Notes under the pieces: model-generated
The model's input: the letters and a program-made list of their open reading frames with translations, nothing else
The model's database searches: none
What the model was told of the DNA's origin: nothing
NCBI GenBank assembly: GCA_905480645.1
Contig: CAJQRC010000001.1
Coordinates: 74,437 to 138,436 of the forward strand
DNA: 64,000 nt
Direction of reading: 5' to 3'
DNA from: an uncultured Tateyamaria sp.
Lineage (GTDB): Bacteria; Pseudomonadota; Alphaproteobacteria; Rhodobacterales; Rhodobacteraceae
In this document: in pieces, positions 47,117 through 58,067 of the stretch
Numbering within the stretch: the first letter of the stretch is position 1
How the letters are laid out: each line of letters begins with the position of its first letter
Made by a program: the position numbers and the translations under genes

Positions 47117-47814
47117 TCTAACCAGCGCCGCATGACTCTTTCAAATACACCAGTAAAAAAAACTAATAAATCGGTACCTTGTTGCGAACTAAAGAAATCT
47201 GGGTCCCTAGCTCCAAGCACCAGTAGCCCTGGTAAATGCGCATCACCAAAATCAAGTTTCAAACATGCTTCAGATTTTATTCCATTAGATTTGTCATAGA
47301 TTTCTGGAGCTAAGTCGTGCACACCGCGCAGGGTTACCTGCCGAACCGTGCCACCACGTCCACAAGTTAAATATTTATCAACAAATCCTGGTTCAGCGAC
47401 GGTCAATACATCATTAAGCTCTTTAATATGAGGAGCATTACTATTACCAGACTCTAAAACCAATTTTACAGCATCCACCCTAAGTATGTCTGCAACCTTA
47501 CCATTGAGGTCACGCAAGAATTGGGCAAACTCCATAGGTTCAAGCATTTTCAGAATAGCTCGATTTATCTGGTTAGCACCTGCCAGATTTTCATATGCCG
47601 CCGCTATTACAGAACGATGGGTATCTTGAATATGGTCAAGGCGTTCTTCCAGCCGCTCCATAGCAAGACCCCGCAAATCAACTACATTATCACCCATTGC
47701 CCGCTCATTAGCTGAAATCAACGCACGCATTACATCTTTGTCATCAAGAATTACGTTGGGGCTGGAAATTATTGCCTCACGCAATGCACTTTCAATTTTT
47801 GTTTGGCTACTCAT
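47113..47814 (-). CDS. DUF484 family protein (upstream of xerC)
   Basis: A 233-residue GAF-like DUF484 protein. LREAIISSPNVILDDKDVM, then NVVDLRGLAMERLEERL and the C-terminal GAF-like core (LKLDFGDAHLPGLLVLGARD) match the family. It is encoded directly before xerC in many Proteobacteria; the role is unclear, possibly a sensor that modulates recombination. Start is ATG. Confidence 0.9.
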   Translation of the reverse strand: MSSQTKIESALREAIISSPNVILDDKDVMRALISANERAMGDNVVDLRGLAMERLEERLDHIQDTHRSVIAAAYENLAGANQINRAILKMLEPMEFAQFLRDLNGKVADILRVDAVKLVLESGNSNAPHIKELNDVLTVAEPGFVDKYLTCGRGGTVRQVTLRGVHDLAPEIYDKSNGIKSEACLKLDFGDAHLPGLLVLGARDPDFFSSQQGTDLLVFFTGVFERVMRRWLE

Positions 47815-48042
47815 ACCGTACTCAACATTTGTTTTTTATTTAACTAACATAGTGTAAATAAAAAATCTGCTGCAAACTATTGTAAGGTGTGGAGATTTTA
47901 CAGACTGTTGCACTACGGATTCATATAAATAGTGTAACAACACCCAAGAAGCCAAACACACCAAACCATATTCATTCGGAAATAACTGAGCATAAACTTA
48001 CAGAATATTCACGAGAGTTATCTAAACTAGACGTGAGGTTTC

Positions 48043-48696
48043 TTATATGATTTTTTGCCCCGTCTTAGCCCAATCCCTCATGAACTGTTCTAGTCCTGCA
48101 CTAGTCAAAGGATGAGCAGCAAGTTTCTTAATTACGTCAGGCGGTGCAGTTACCACATCTGCACCAATAAGAGCACAATCTTTCACATGGTTCACAGACC
48201 GAATTGACGCGGCTAAAATTTCCGTTTCGTAGCCGTAATTGTCATAAATCGAGCGAATTTCTTCAATAAGGTCCATACCATCAATGTGGATATCATCAAG
48301 CCGACCTATAAAAGGCGAAATGAAAGTAGCTCCTGCCTTGGCTGCCAGTAATGCTTGGTTTGCAGAGAAACATAGCGTTAGGTTAACCAACTTGCCTTCA
48401 CCAGACAAAACTTTGCAGGATTTCAGACCGTCCCAGGTCAGCGGAAGCTTTACGACAATATTTTCGGCAATCTCCGCCAGTTTGCGACCCTCGGCAATCA
48501 TAGCTTCAGCTTCAAGCGCAACGACTTCAGCACTGACCGGCCCACTAACCAAGTCACAAATTTCTTTGGTCACCTCCAAGATATCCCGACCTGACTTCAT
48601 AATCAAAGATGGGTTAGTGGTAACGCCATCGACCATTCCCAGATCATTTAACTCAGCTATTGCTTCTATCTCAGCTGTATCTACAAAAAATTTCAT
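48043..48696 (-). CDS. fsa: Fructose-6-phosphate aldolase / transaldolase (small type)
   Basis: A 217-residue TIM-barrel aldolase of the transaldolase family. The N-terminus [24 protein letters not shown] and the catalytic Schiff-base Lys in [13 protein letters not shown] (near residue 85) are typical, as is [12 protein letters not shown]. This size matches the FSA/TalC group. It may split fructose-6-phosphate or, more likely in vivo, act as transaldolase in the pentose phosphate pathway. It is divergent from priA, the conserved Rhodobacterales arrangement. Confidence 0.92.
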   Translation of the reverse strand: MKFFVDTAEIEAIAELNDLGMVDGVTTNPSLIMKSGRDILEVTKEICDLVSGPVSAEVVALEAEAMIAEGRKLAEIAENIVVKLPLTWDGLKSCKVLSGEGKLVNLTLCFSANQALLAAKAGATFISPFIGRLDDIHIDGMDLIEEIRSIYDNYGYETEILAASIRSVNHVKDCALIGADVVTAPPDVIKKLAAHPLTSAGLEQFMRDWAKTGQKII

Positions 48697-48786
48697 ATAA
48701 AGTCTCTCTTGATGGCTTGGGGTTTGTTCTTATACCACTTACCTCATGAATCGTTATGCTAAAACCCCTGATCTCATGGCCCTAAT

Positions 48787-50979
48787 ATGACACATTCGTT
48801 TTATGACGAGGGCATGCTCGTTACCGTAATGACTACCCAGCCTATTGACAGAACGCTAGATTATAAATCTCCCGAAGGCGGATGCCATTTGGGAGCATTT
48901 GTCGAGGTACCATTGGGGCCGCGTAAGGTACTTGGCGTAATTTGGGGAAAAGGCACAGGTGATTACGAGTATAGCAAAATACGTACTATTAGTCGCGTTT
49001 TCGATGTAGTCCCTATGCGGCTTGAATTACGAGATTTTTTAGAAAAAGCTGCAGCGTATACCCTGACACCAATGCCGGCAATGCTGCGCTTAGCTACACG
49101 CGCACCACGGTTAACTGACCCTCCCTCAACACAAAGAGTTTATCGACGGGCTAATGGCGAACCCACACGTATGACAGAGGCCCGTGCTCGAGTTTTAACA
49201 TTTTTAAACAAATCTGGTGATTTAACCTTTACCTTAAAAGAACTGACGAAACACTCAGACGTGACATCATCTGTAGTTACAGGTCTGGTGAAACAAGGTA
49301 TTATAGCCGAAGAAAATTGTCCACGCGACTTGCCATTCCAATCTATGAACCTGGACCTTCCATGCAAAAAACTTACAGCCGAACAATTCGATGCAGCGGA
49401 GAAACTTACAGCAGCGGTTGCCAGCGGTAACTACGGGACAACACTTCTACGCGGCGTTACAGGCTCAGGAAAGACAGAAGTTTATTTAGAAGCAATTGCA
49501 ACCGCCATGCGCCTTGGACGCCAAGCATTGGTTTTGTTGCCCGAAATTGCTTTAACTGGGGAATTCCTCACTCGTATTGAGAGACGATTTGGCGCTCAAC
49601 CAGCTGAATGGCATTCAGGCGCAACCATGACAGAACGTCGTCGAATTTGGCGGATGGTGGGACAAGGTAAGGCACAATTGGTGGTCGGTGCACGTTCTGC
49701 ATTATTCCTACCTTATCAAAACCTTGGATTAATAGTCGTAGATGAAGAACATGACACATCCTACAAACAAGAGGACGGCGTGATCTACAACGCACGGGAT
49801 ATGGCAGTCCTGCGCGCTTCGCAAGTCAGGGCTCACGTCGTACTAGCCTCTGCCACACCTAGTCTGGAAAGCTGGGCTAATGTCCAAAACGGCAAATATA
49901 CTCGACTTGACCTGAATGCTCGTTTTGGCATGGCAACATTGCCTGAAATTAAAACTATCGATATGCGAAACGAAAAACTGCCTGCCAATCGATGGATATC
50001 CCAAGCACTACAAAACAAAATAAATGCGCGATTAAATGTCCGCGAACAAGTAATGCTGTTTCTTAACAGACGCGGTTTTGCCCCAATCACGCTTTGTCGC
50101 GCTTGCGGTTTTCAAATAGGCTGCGATCAATGCGATGCCCGCATGGTTGAACATAGATTTTCGAAAAGCTTAATGTGTCATCAATGCGGTGATACAAAGC
50201 CGATGATCGAGAAATGCCCTTCCTGCGAAACTGTCGGACGAATGGCACCTATTGGACCCGGCGTCGAACGGCTTGGCGAAGAGGCGGCGAAACTTTTCCC
50301 TGACGCAATGGTTACCGTTTTAAGCTCTGACATGTATAAAACCGCCCGCGCCCTTAAAGAAAAAATTGAAGAGATAGCATCCGGTGGTGCCGATATAATT
50401 ATCGGTACTCAACTGATAGCCAAAGGGCATAACTTTCCAAATCTCACACTTGTCGGCGTAATAGATGCTGATCTCGGGCTACAGGGCTCAGATCTACGTG
50501 CCGCAGAGAGAACTTTTCAACTTATGCGCCAGGTAGCAGGTCGCGCTGGTCGCGCAAAAAAAACTGGATCCGCACTTATACAAACTTACCAGCCTGAACA
50601 TCCTGTAATTCGAGCGATCTTGGCAGGTGAGGAAGAGGAATTTTGGCGCGCTGAAGCCTTCGAACGCGAACAGGCTGGAGTTCCACCTTATGGACGGATG
50701 GCGGGCATTATACTTAGTGGATCAAACGTGACACAAGTCTTTGAAGCAGCCAATATGCTTGCCAAAAATATTTTTGCACTGACCCGTATAGACGCAAAAG
50801 TATTTGGCCCAGCACCAGCACCAGTTGCACGTATTCGTGGCCGACACCGAGTTCGTTTGCTTGTTAAGGCAGGAAAAGGGGTTGCCTTACAATCAGCTCT
50901 TGTAGAGTGGGTTTCTCAAGTGCGTTTAAAAGGCGACGCTCGACTTTCTATAGATATAGACCCACAAAGTTTTTACTGA
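48787..50979 (+). CDS. priA: Primosomal replication helicase PriA
   Basis: A 730-residue helicase that restarts stalled forks. Walker A is LLRGVTGSGKTEVYLEAI, the DEAH-type box reads VVDEEHDTSYKQEDG, and the zinc-binding part has the Cys pattern CRACGFQIGCDQCDARM, then CHQCGDTKPMIEKCPSC. The helicase C domain has IGTQLIAKGHNFP and QVAGRAGRA. The start reads MTHSFYDEG, with 48787 being the first ATG. Length is normal. Replication restart complements RuvABC and RecJ in the window. Confidence 0.97.
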   Translation: MTHSFYDEGMLVTVMTTQPIDRTLDYKSPEGGCHLGAFVEVPLGPRKVLGVIWGKGTGDYEYSKIRTISRVFDVVPMRLELRDFLEKAAAYTLTPMPAMLRLATRAPRLTDPPSTQRVYRRANGEPTRMTEARARVLTFLNKSGDLTFTLKELTKHSDVTSSVVTGLVKQGIIAEENCPRDLPFQSMNLDLPCKKLTAEQFDAAEKLTAAVASGNYGTTLLRGVTGSGKTEVYLEAIATAMRLGRQALVLLPEIALTGEFLTRIERRFGAQPAEWHSGATMTERRRIWRMVGQGKAQLVVGARSALFLPYQNLGLIVVDEEHDTSYKQEDGVIYNARDMAVLRASQVRAHVVLASATPSLESWANVQNGKYTRLDLNARFGMATLPEIKTIDMRNEKLPANRWISQALQNKINARLNVREQVMLFLNRRGFAPITLCRACGFQIGCDQCDARMVEHRFSKSLMCHQCGDTKPMIEKCPSCETVGRMAPIGPGVERLGEEAAKLFPDAMVTVLSSDMYKTARALKEKIEEIASGGADIIIGTQLIAKGHNFPNLTLVGVIDADLGLQGSDLRAAERTFQLMRQVAGRAGRAKKTGSALIQTYQPEHPVIRAILAGEEEEFWRAEAFEREQAGVPPYGRMAGIILSGSNVTQVFEAANMLAKNIFALTRIDAKVFGPAPAPVARIRGRHRVRLLVKAGKGVALQSALVEWVSQVRLKGDARLSIDIDPQSFY

Positions 50980-51089
50980 AAATAGCCTGTGTTAGGTGCT
51001 CAAAAGCGATCAAAATAGACGAAAAAGAAATTTGGAATACCAATATGAAAATTTCGACAACGGGCATATCGCTGTAACGCTCATGCATA

Positions 51090-53996
51090 TTACTCCAAAG
51101 CCTTATCACAGCGACTACAGACTGCTATATGTAGATGTGTGCCCACGTCTGGCAAAACTTTCCAACAACGAGCACACTTTTCACCCTCTGCCATTTCGAA
51201 GACGACCCCAACGCCAGTTACTTCAGGCAACCGAAACGCTTCATCAGGGGCCACATTGGTTGTTACATCAATTGATGAAGTGATACAAATATCCTCAAAC
51301 GGTACAGAGCAAAGTGTCTGCGCCAACTGGGCGTTATCTACATGCACCACAGGAGCAGCCTCAAGAGATGCACCAATAACCTTGTCAGTTCGTTGAACCT
51401 CAAGGGCTGCTGTCACTGCACGCCGCACAGAGCGGATGTTCGCCCATTTATCCGCGAGTGAATCATCTCGCCATTCTATAGGAGTATTTGGCATGTCCGT
51501 AAGGTGGATGGAGCTATCAGTACCAGGATATCGCTCCAACCAGACTTCTTCTGTAGTGAACACAAGCACCGGAGCAAGCCAGGACGTCAACCTATGGAAC
51601 AGTAAATCAAGGACGGAACGAGAAGCACGTCGTTGCAATGTGTCACCATCACAATAAAGCACATCTTTACGAACATCAAAATAAAAGGCGGAGAGATCTA
51701 CAGTAGCAAACGTAAAAACAGCTGAGAAAACCCGCTGAAAATCAAATGCTGCATATCCAGAGCATACCACTTCATCTAATTCAGACAAACGATGCAGTAC
51801 CCAGCGCTCAAGTTCTGGCATCTCTGCTGGTAAAATTCGATCATTTTCCTTGAAATCAGAGAGGGAACCCAGCATGAAGCGCATCGTATTACGCAAGCGA
51901 CGATAACTGTCCGCAACCCCTTTCAAGATCTCTGGGCCAATCCGTTGATCGGCAGTATAATCCGTTTGCGCTACCCACAAACGCAAAATATCTGCCCCGT
52001 ACTGTCGCACCACTTCTTCAGGAACGATCGTATTACCAATGGACTTTGACATTTTCATGCCCTTAGCATCCAATGTAAAGCCGTGAGTGACGACGTTGCG
52101 ATAAGGCGCTCGGCCCATTGTACCAACTGCTTGCAATAAAGAAGAATGAAACCAACCTCGATGCTGATCCGTACCTTCCATGTAAACATCAGCTATTCCA
52201 TCTTCTGTACCATCGTCACGGTCGCGGAGGGTAAACGCGTGAGTTGATCCTGAGTCGAACCAAACATCTAAAATATCAGTGATCTGATCGTATTCGTCTG
52301 GATCCACTATTCCTTCAAGATAACGCTGTTTAGCACCATCAGCATACCAAGCATCAGCACCTTCCGTTTCAAAGGACAAAGCAATACGATAATTGACTTG
52401 CGAATTACGCAGTAAAAAATCGTCGTCTGTTGGCAACGTATCTTTTTTCGTGAAACAGGTTAGCGGCACACCCCACGCCCGTTGGCGAGAGAGGACCCAG
52501 TCAGGGCGCGCCTCCATCATCGAGTGCAAGCGGTTACGGCCAGATTTTGGTGTCCAGTTAACATTGTCAATTTCAGTTAATGCTCGTTCTCTAATTGTTT
52601 TTCCATAGGTATCCAATCCATCGCCAACCGGCTTATCTATCGAAACAAACCACTGCGGCGTGTTTCGATAGATAACCGGAGCTTTAGATCGCCAAGAATG
52701 GGGATAACTGTGCTTTATTTTACCACGCGCTAACAAACCCCCAACCTCCGCAAGTTTATTGATCACAGCAGAATTAGCATTACCTTCTTTACCATTAGGT
52801 TTAAGAATTGCCTTGCCGCCAAAAAACGGCAAGTCTTCACGAAAATGTCCGTTTGGATTTACGTTATATGTTATTACCTGATCAAGCATTCCAAGATCAC
52901 GGTAAAGCTCATATTCTTCAAGACCGTGGCTAGGTGCACAATGCACAAAGCCTGTTCCCTCAGTATCAGTCACAAAATCAGCAGCACGAAAATCTCGAAT
53001 ATCGTCCCAAATACCATTTGCACCCTCCACGCCGGACAGTGGGTGTGCGAGCTTGATTTTTGATAAATCCTCGTTTGTTACATCGCAAAGCCGACGGTAC
53101 ATCGTTTCATCCAAACGCGCACTGGCCATTACATCTGAAACTCTATTATCAGCTATAATGAACCGCTCCCCAATGGTCGCCCAGCACTCCTCAGGTCGGC
53201 CAATAACTTCATAAAGACCATACGAAATATTTGTTCCATAAACTACTGCCTTATTTGATGGCATAGTCCATGGAGTAGTGGTCCAAATTACAACCTGCGA
53301 TGAGTTCAGAGTAGTATCATCCGTACCGACAACCTTGAACTTTACCCAAATCGTGAAACTGTCTTTATCGTGATATTCCACTTCAGCTTCCGCCAAGGCA
53401 GTTTGTTCAACCGGCGACCACATAACAGGCTTGGAGCCTTGATAAAGCGTGCCATTCATCACAAATTTCATAAATTCTTCGGCAATCACGCGCTCTGCAT
53501 GAAAATCCATGGTTAAATAAGGGCTCTCCCAGTTGCCGGTTATGCCCAAACGCTTAAATTCCTTACGTTGAATATCCACCCAACCAGCCGCAAAATCTCG
53601 GCACTCTGCGCGAAATTCATTAATAGGCACATCGTCTTTATTCTGCCCTTTTTTACGATATTGTTCTTCAATCTTCCATTCAATGGGTAGGCCGTGGCAG
53701 TCCCAACCAGGGATATAACGTGCATCAAATCCCATCATTTGATGAGATCGGACAATCATATCCTTAATTGTTTTGTTTAGTGCGTGGCCAATATGCAAAT
53801 GACCGTTGGCATAGGGTGGGCCATCATGCAGTGTGAAAGGCTTACGGTCAGTCTTTTTACGTAATTTTTCATATACTCCAATTTGGGCCCAACGCTGCAA
53901 CCACTCGGGCTCACGTTTTGGCAAACCAGCCCGCATTGGAAAATTAGTTCTAGGCAAATTCAGTGTATGTTTGTATTCTGGTGTTTCAGCGCTCAT
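51090..53996 (-). CDS. ileS: Isoleucyl-tRNA synthetase
   Basis: A 968-residue class I synthetase that charges tRNA-Ile. The HIGH motif is GHLHIGHALNKTIKD, the KMSKS motif is LDAKGMKMSKSIGNTIVP (near residue 650), and the CP1 editing domain holds VIWTTTPWTMPSNKAVV. The C-terminal zinc-binding region has CARCWKVL and CSRCDKAL. This is the bacterial long form. It stands alone on the minus strand, convergent with priA. Length is typical. Confidence 0.97.
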   Translation of the reverse strand: MSAETPEYKHTLNLPRTNFPMRAGLPKREPEWLQRWAQIGVYEKLRKKTDRKPFTLHDGPPYANGHLHIGHALNKTIKDMIVRSHQMMGFDARYIPGWDCHGLPIEWKIEEQYRKKGQNKDDVPINEFRAECRDFAAGWVDIQRKEFKRLGITGNWESPYLTMDFHAERVIAEEFMKFVMNGTLYQGSKPVMWSPVEQTALAEAEVEYHDKDSFTIWVKFKVVGTDDTTLNSSQVVIWTTTPWTMPSNKAVVYGTNISYGLYEVIGRPEECWATIGERFIIADNRVSDVMASARLDETMYRRLCDVTNEDLSKIKLAHPLSGVEGANGIWDDIRDFRAADFVTDTEGTGFVHCAPSHGLEEYELYRDLGMLDQVITYNVNPNGHFREDLPFFGGKAILKPNGKEGNANSAVINKLAEVGGLLARGKIKHSYPHSWRSKAPVIYRNTPQWFVSIDKPVGDGLDTYGKTIRERALTEIDNVNWTPKSGRNRLHSMMEARPDWVLSRQRAWGVPLTCFTKKDTLPTDDDFLLRNSQVNYRIALSFETEGADAWYADGAKQRYLEGIVDPDEYDQITDILDVWFDSGSTHAFTLRDRDDGTEDGIADVYMEGTDQHRGWFHSSLLQAVGTMGRAPYRNVVTHGFTLDAKGMKMSKSIGNTIVPEEVVRQYGADILRLWVAQTDYTADQRIGPEILKGVADSYRRLRNTMRFMLGSLSDFKENDRILPAEMPELERWVLHRLSELDEVVCSGYAAFDFQRVFSAVFTFATVDLSAFYFDVRKDVLYCDGDTLQRRASRSVLDLLFHRLTSWLAPVLVFTTEEVWLERYPGTDSSIHLTDMPNTPIEWRDDSLADKWANIRSVRRAVTAALEVQRTDKVIGASLEAAPVVHVDNAQLAQTLCSVPFEDICITSSIDVTTNVAPDEAFRLPEVTGVGVVFEMAEGEKCARCWKVLPDVGTHLHIAVCSRCDKALE

Positions 53997-54308
53997 GGGC
54001 AGTCATCCTTTATGGATCAGTCTTATTTGGGATGGCATCGTTTGATGAAGAGGCTCAATCACCTTTATCCGACGTCTAGAAAAGATCAGCGCGTCGGGGA
54101 TATAATTCATAGTAATCGTAAAAAAAGTTCATAAAGTTCTTATAAGCGGCAGGTCTAACACCCACAAGACAGATTATGATACACTACACAATCAATTTCC
54201 TAATTTTCATTTAGGGCAGATCAGAGGGCGAACAGTAACATAAACAACTAATCCTATAATTAAGTTTTAATAAACTGCAACATGCTGGATCAATTACCGC
54301 AATCCAAC
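53997..54308. other. Gap between ileS and ycjF genes
   Basis: About 310 AT-rich bases upstream of ileS, presumably with its promoter. I looked for a T-box-like leader and saw none. No gene, repeat or terminator was recognised. Confidence 0.5.
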
Positions 54309-55322
54309 TTAAAGGGCATTGTTGTTATCGCTTTTTGCAAACAAACCACTCAAGGCCTGTTTCATTAAACGCCGCATACTCGGCTTATTTTTATCGTTAA
54401 AATTAATTGGGCGACATACTTCAATTGCTGCTACACCAACACGAGCGGTCAGTGCTCCATTGATAAGCCCTTCACCAAAACGGCGAGAAAGTTTACCAAG
54501 AATGGATACTCCCAAGATTGGCTCCAACATATCATCTCCAATTGCAACGGCTCCAGTAGCAACTAAGTGTGTGATCACCTTTCTGGTTAAGCGCCAGGAC
54601 CCTAAAAAACCGCCAAGTCCGCCATAAATTTCTGCGATGTTACGAATCATTCTCAGGTTGGCGGTCAAAGCTACTAACACGTCCGCCAAGGCAATAGGGA
54701 CTAGGGCGGTAATAGTAGCAACCTGCCGGGAAGCAACTTCCACTTCACGTTCCGCAGCTTGGTCAAGCCGTGCGAGTAATTCAACCTCGGCAAGTGATAT
54801 AAGACCAACAGCATCCATTTGATCACCTCGCAATTCAGTAAATCGTTCAATACCCCAACGCAAATCTGTTCTGGACTTATAAAGCCGAATCAAATGATCT
54901 ACCGCATCATGCGCTTTACTAAAATCTTCGGTAACCAGCGCACTTGCAGCAGCAATACGCACATCATTGATACGAGTAATTCGAAGTAAAGCGGCCAGTT
55001 CACGCAGTGCAACTACCATTAAAATAGCAGCCAGCGAGGCGACCATCCCGGAAAATATCCATCCTAAGATTGGGTTTCGCGCAATCCAATCAAAAGCAAA
55101 TTCCCAAGCCACTGTACTGACTACCATTACCATAAGGGCAACTGTAACGAACCAAAAGAACTGCCATAACCTAGAAGGACTATGGCTAGCTAATCGAGCT
55201 AAACTCTGCATTGCAGCACCAGTTGGGATAGATTTCACCTCATCTGGCACAGGTGGAGCATCACCCACATTCTGACTGACTTTGTCTTCACCAATCTCAA
55301 TGAGAACTGAACCTTTGACCAT
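54309..55322 (-). CDS. ycjF: YcjF/TIGR01620 family membrane protein
   Basis: A 337-residue DUF697-type protein with two membrane helices near residues 70-115 (FFWFVTVALMVMVVSTVAW and GWIFSGMVASLAAILMVVAL) and a C-terminal part with further helices (ALADVLVALTANLRMIRNI). It is the usual partner of YcjX. The frame is open to 55343, but the ATG at 55322 (MVKGSVLIEIGED) has GAGAGG at good spacing. The function is unknown; this pair responds to stress in other bacteria. It follows ycjX by 45 bases. Confidence 0.88.
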   Translation of the reverse strand: MVKGSVLIEIGEDKVSQNVGDAPPVPDEVKSIPTGAAMQSLARLASHSPSRLWQFFWFVTVALMVMVVSTVAWEFAFDWIARNPILGWIFSGMVASLAAILMVVALRELAALLRITRINDVRIAAASALVTEDFSKAHDAVDHLIRLYKSRTDLRWGIERFTELRGDQMDAVGLISLAEVELLARLDQAAEREVEVASRQVATITALVPIALADVLVALTANLRMIRNIAEIYGGLGGFLGSWRLTRKVITHLVATGAVAIGDDMLEPILGVSILGKLSRRFGEGLINGALTARVGVAAIEVCRPINFNDKNKPSMRRLMKQALSGLFAKSDNNNAL

Positions 55323-55367
55323 CACTTGGCCTCTCTTTTCCACTCATGACATTTATATAATTCAACC

Positions 55368-56780
55368 TCACAATCGATCTCCAATCAAAAATTGGATTGC
55401 ACGATCCATGCGAATGTGAGGCGGGCCATCGCCAGGACGCATTTTAATAGATGCTGGAGCAAAACGCATTATTTCATAGTCTTCATCAAGCCATTTTGTC
55501 ATTCCTGATCTAGCTTGATTTAATAAGTGCCCTGGATCATCCGGCAGTGTACCAGGGTAAAATGCCGCATTTTTACCACTATCTAACAAAGTACCCAGCA
55601 CAACCCCCAAGGGTTTTGCTTCATGTGTAATAATTTCTTCAGTAGTGGCACGCAATGCCGCTAACGATAAAGCAGCAGTATCCGCCCCAGCAAAGCTAGC
55701 ACGATCTCTAGCATGGCGAACAAGTGCATCCGTTATTGCTGTCAGTTTACCATGTTGCTCATGATGCAAATGATCAGCTTTAGTAGCCGCAAATAAGATT
55801 TTTTCAACTCGCTTGCCTTTAAAAAGCTTGTTGATGAATTTATTCTGACCAGGCTGGAAAGTTGTCAGAATATCCACCACCGCGTTACGCATATCTTCAA
55901 CCGAAGACGGACCTGAGTGGATTGCGCCCAATGCGTCAATCAGTACAACTTGCCGGTCAATTTTGGAAAAATGGTCTCGGAAAAAAGGTTGGATAACTTG
56001 CGATTTATATGCTTGAAACCGGCGAGCCATTTCGCGACGCAAAGACTTGCGTGGCTCATCTCCTAAAGGAAGAGGCGCAAAAGTCAGCACTGGTGACCCG
56101 GCCAGCTCCCCTGGTAACAAAAACCGACCAGGCGTGCAGTCATAGAATCCCTCGTTTCTTGCTTCTGACAAATATTCAGTGAAGCTCGCAGCCAAGGCTT
56201 TAGCCTGCATCTCATCAAAACCTGCAGAAACGTCAGTTTGTTTGATGAGCGCTTGATAGGGTGCCCCACAGCTACGGGCATTTATTCGCTCTAACGTAAC
56301 AGAAGACCAAGCGTCATAACTTTTTTCAAGCAGCCCAAGGTCCAGCAGCCACTCACCCGGATAGTCTATAATATCCAAATGTACTGTATGCGGACTTTGC
56401 ATATTTGAAAAAATCCCGTTTGGAATAAGTCGTAAAGAAACTCGTAACTCACTAATAGACCTAGTACTATCAGGCCATCGAGGAGGCATGCCCATCAGCG
56501 AACTCATATGCTTTTCAAATTCAAAACGCGGCACAGTATCGTCCGGTTGTGGTTGCAAATACACGGCAAGAATGCGGCCTTCTTTCTCCACAGAAAAATG
56601 TGGCATGCGCCCCCTATCGAGTAAATTAGCTACTAGTGAAGTAATAAATGTTGTTTTGCCCGAATGCGCCAAACCAGTAACGCCAAGCCGTATCGTTGAT
56701 TCACCTAACAGGTTTGCGCCAGCGCCATAAATACCCCGAGCAAAACCTAGTACCTCGTCAGCAATCTTTGTCAGAACCAC
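55368..56780 (-). CDS. ycjX: YcjX family P-loop protein (DUF463)
   Basis: A 470-residue putative ATP/GTPase. The P-loop IRLGVTGLAHSGKTTFITSL is near residue 35, with DIIDYPGEWLLDLGLL as a Walker B-like switch and FAATKADHLHHEQHG as the N/TKxD-type base motif. The frame is open to 56897, but a GTG at 56780 is preceded by AAGGAG eight bases away and matches the compact N-terminus of relatives; the longer reading adds a Ser-rich 39 residues with no conservation. It is first in the ycjX-ycjF operon. The cellular role is unknown. Confidence 0.88.
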   Translation of the reverse strand: MVLTKIADEVLGFARGIYGAGANLLGESTIRLGVTGLAHSGKTTFITSLVANLLDRGRMPHFSVEKEGRILAVYLQPQPDDTVPRFEFEKHMSSLMGMPPRWPDSTRSISELRVSLRLIPNGIFSNMQSPHTVHLDIIDYPGEWLLDLGLLEKSYDAWSSVTLERINARSCGAPYQALIKQTDVSAGFDEMQAKALAASFTEYLSEARNEGFYDCTPGRFLLPGELAGSPVLTFAPLPLGDEPRKSLRREMARRFQAYKSQVIQPFFRDHFSKIDRQVVLIDALGAIHSGPSSVEDMRNAVVDILTTFQPGQNKFINKLFKGKRVEKILFAATKADHLHHEQHGKLTAITDALVRHARDRASFAGADTAALSLAALRATTEEIITHEAKPLGVVLGTLLDSGKNAAFYPGTLPDDPGHLLNQARSGMTKWLDEDYEIMRFAPASIKMRPGDGPPHIRMDRAIQFLIGDRL

Positions 56781-57009
56781 GCGGTGCACTCCTTCTGCGA
56801 CCAAGCACATTACCTTACAACCATATTGATAATGATATAAAGCTGTAGAGCTAATTTCACTAGAAAAACTAGATTTATCGTTTGCATTTAGCCACAAGCA
56901 CTCAGGCTACGTTACCAAAAAATCTAAATGTACACTAAAAATAAAATATCATTTTTAATACGTCCTACTCCCGTTGCCTGTCTTTGCCTTTGCGTTTAGG
57001 AAAACGCCC

Positions 57010-57810
57010 ATGCCGCGTTACGCCCTTAAAATAGAATATCACGGAAAGCCGTTTGTTGGATGGCAGCGCCAGCCCAAACAGAAATCTGTGCAGGGTACAA
57101 TTGAAGCTGCTCTTTCCAAACTTGAACCACGCATTCATAACATCGTTGCGGCGGGCCGCACAGACGCAGGAGTACACGCGTTAGCCCAAGTAGTTCACTG
57201 TGACATGGCACAAATTTGGAATCCCTTTCGTCTATCTGAAGCGCTAAACTATCATCTTCGACCCAATCCTATTGCAGTTATCGGATGCAACACCGTGGCC
57301 AACAACTGGCATGCGCGCTTTTTTGCAACCGAAAGACAATATCAATTTCGAATACTCATGCGACGCGCACCGGCTACACACCTAGATGGTCTGGTTTGGC
57401 AAATCAAAAATCAGCTCAACATCGAGGCGATGCGTAAAGGAGCACAGCACTTAATCGGTCAACACGATTTTACAACCTTCCGATCGTCAATCTGCCAGGC
57501 CGAAAGCCCAATCAAAACAGTAGATGTCATCAATGTAAGCCAAGTCGAGGGGGGCCACGGGCAAGAAGTTCGATTTGATGTCCGTGCCCGGTCGTTTTTG
57601 CACAATCAGGTAAGAAGTTTTGTCGGAACATTGGTAAGGGTTGGCAACGGGTCTATGCAGCCAACTGATGTTAAATACGCATTGGAGGCCTGCGATAGAT
57701 CTGCGTGCGGACAAGTTAGTCCCCCACAAGGATTGTATTTAGCAAATGTTATTTATCCAGATGACCCTTTCAAGTCTGAACAAGTGCAACCTAAGCCGCA
57801 TGAGGTCTAG
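57010..57810 (+). CDS. truA: tRNA pseudouridine(38-40) synthase TruA
   Basis: A 266-residue pseudouridine synthase for positions 38-40 of tRNA anticodon loops. The catalytic Asp is in [41 protein letters not shown] is the second signature. The ATG at 57010 ([12 protein letters not shown]) is chosen over 56974 because AGGAAAACGCCC precedes it and the family starts here. Single gene, convergent with the acyl-CoA dehydrogenase gene. Confidence 0.96.
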   Translation: MPRYALKIEYHGKPFVGWQRQPKQKSVQGTIEAALSKLEPRIHNIVAAGRTDAGVHALAQVVHCDMAQIWNPFRLSEALNYHLRPNPIAVIGCNTVANNWHARFFATERQYQFRILMRRAPATHLDGLVWQIKNQLNIEAMRKGAQHLIGQHDFTTFRSSICQAESPIKTVDVINVSQVEGGHGQEVRFDVRARSFLHNQVRSFVGTLVRVGNGSMQPTDVKYALEACDRSACGQVSPPQGLYLANVIYPDDPFKSEQVQPKPHEV

Positions 57811-58067
57811 CTCCAAATAAAGAGACAGTTTTTTTGACACTAGTTTAAAAGTTATAAGGCTTTCTAAATAGGTTTGCAGCCCTATACCAAAATGCAAAAA
57901 AATATATAAACAAAAAAGCAAAATATCTACTAGTTTTGAAAGATCTGTTCTGTAATTCTGACTACAGAATACGTCAAAATAGACTTTTATTAATCATACC
58001 ATTTAATCACTAGCTACTAGGTGGGTCACCGCTGCCTTTCCTTTTTTTATTTGCCTAAGAAGTACTT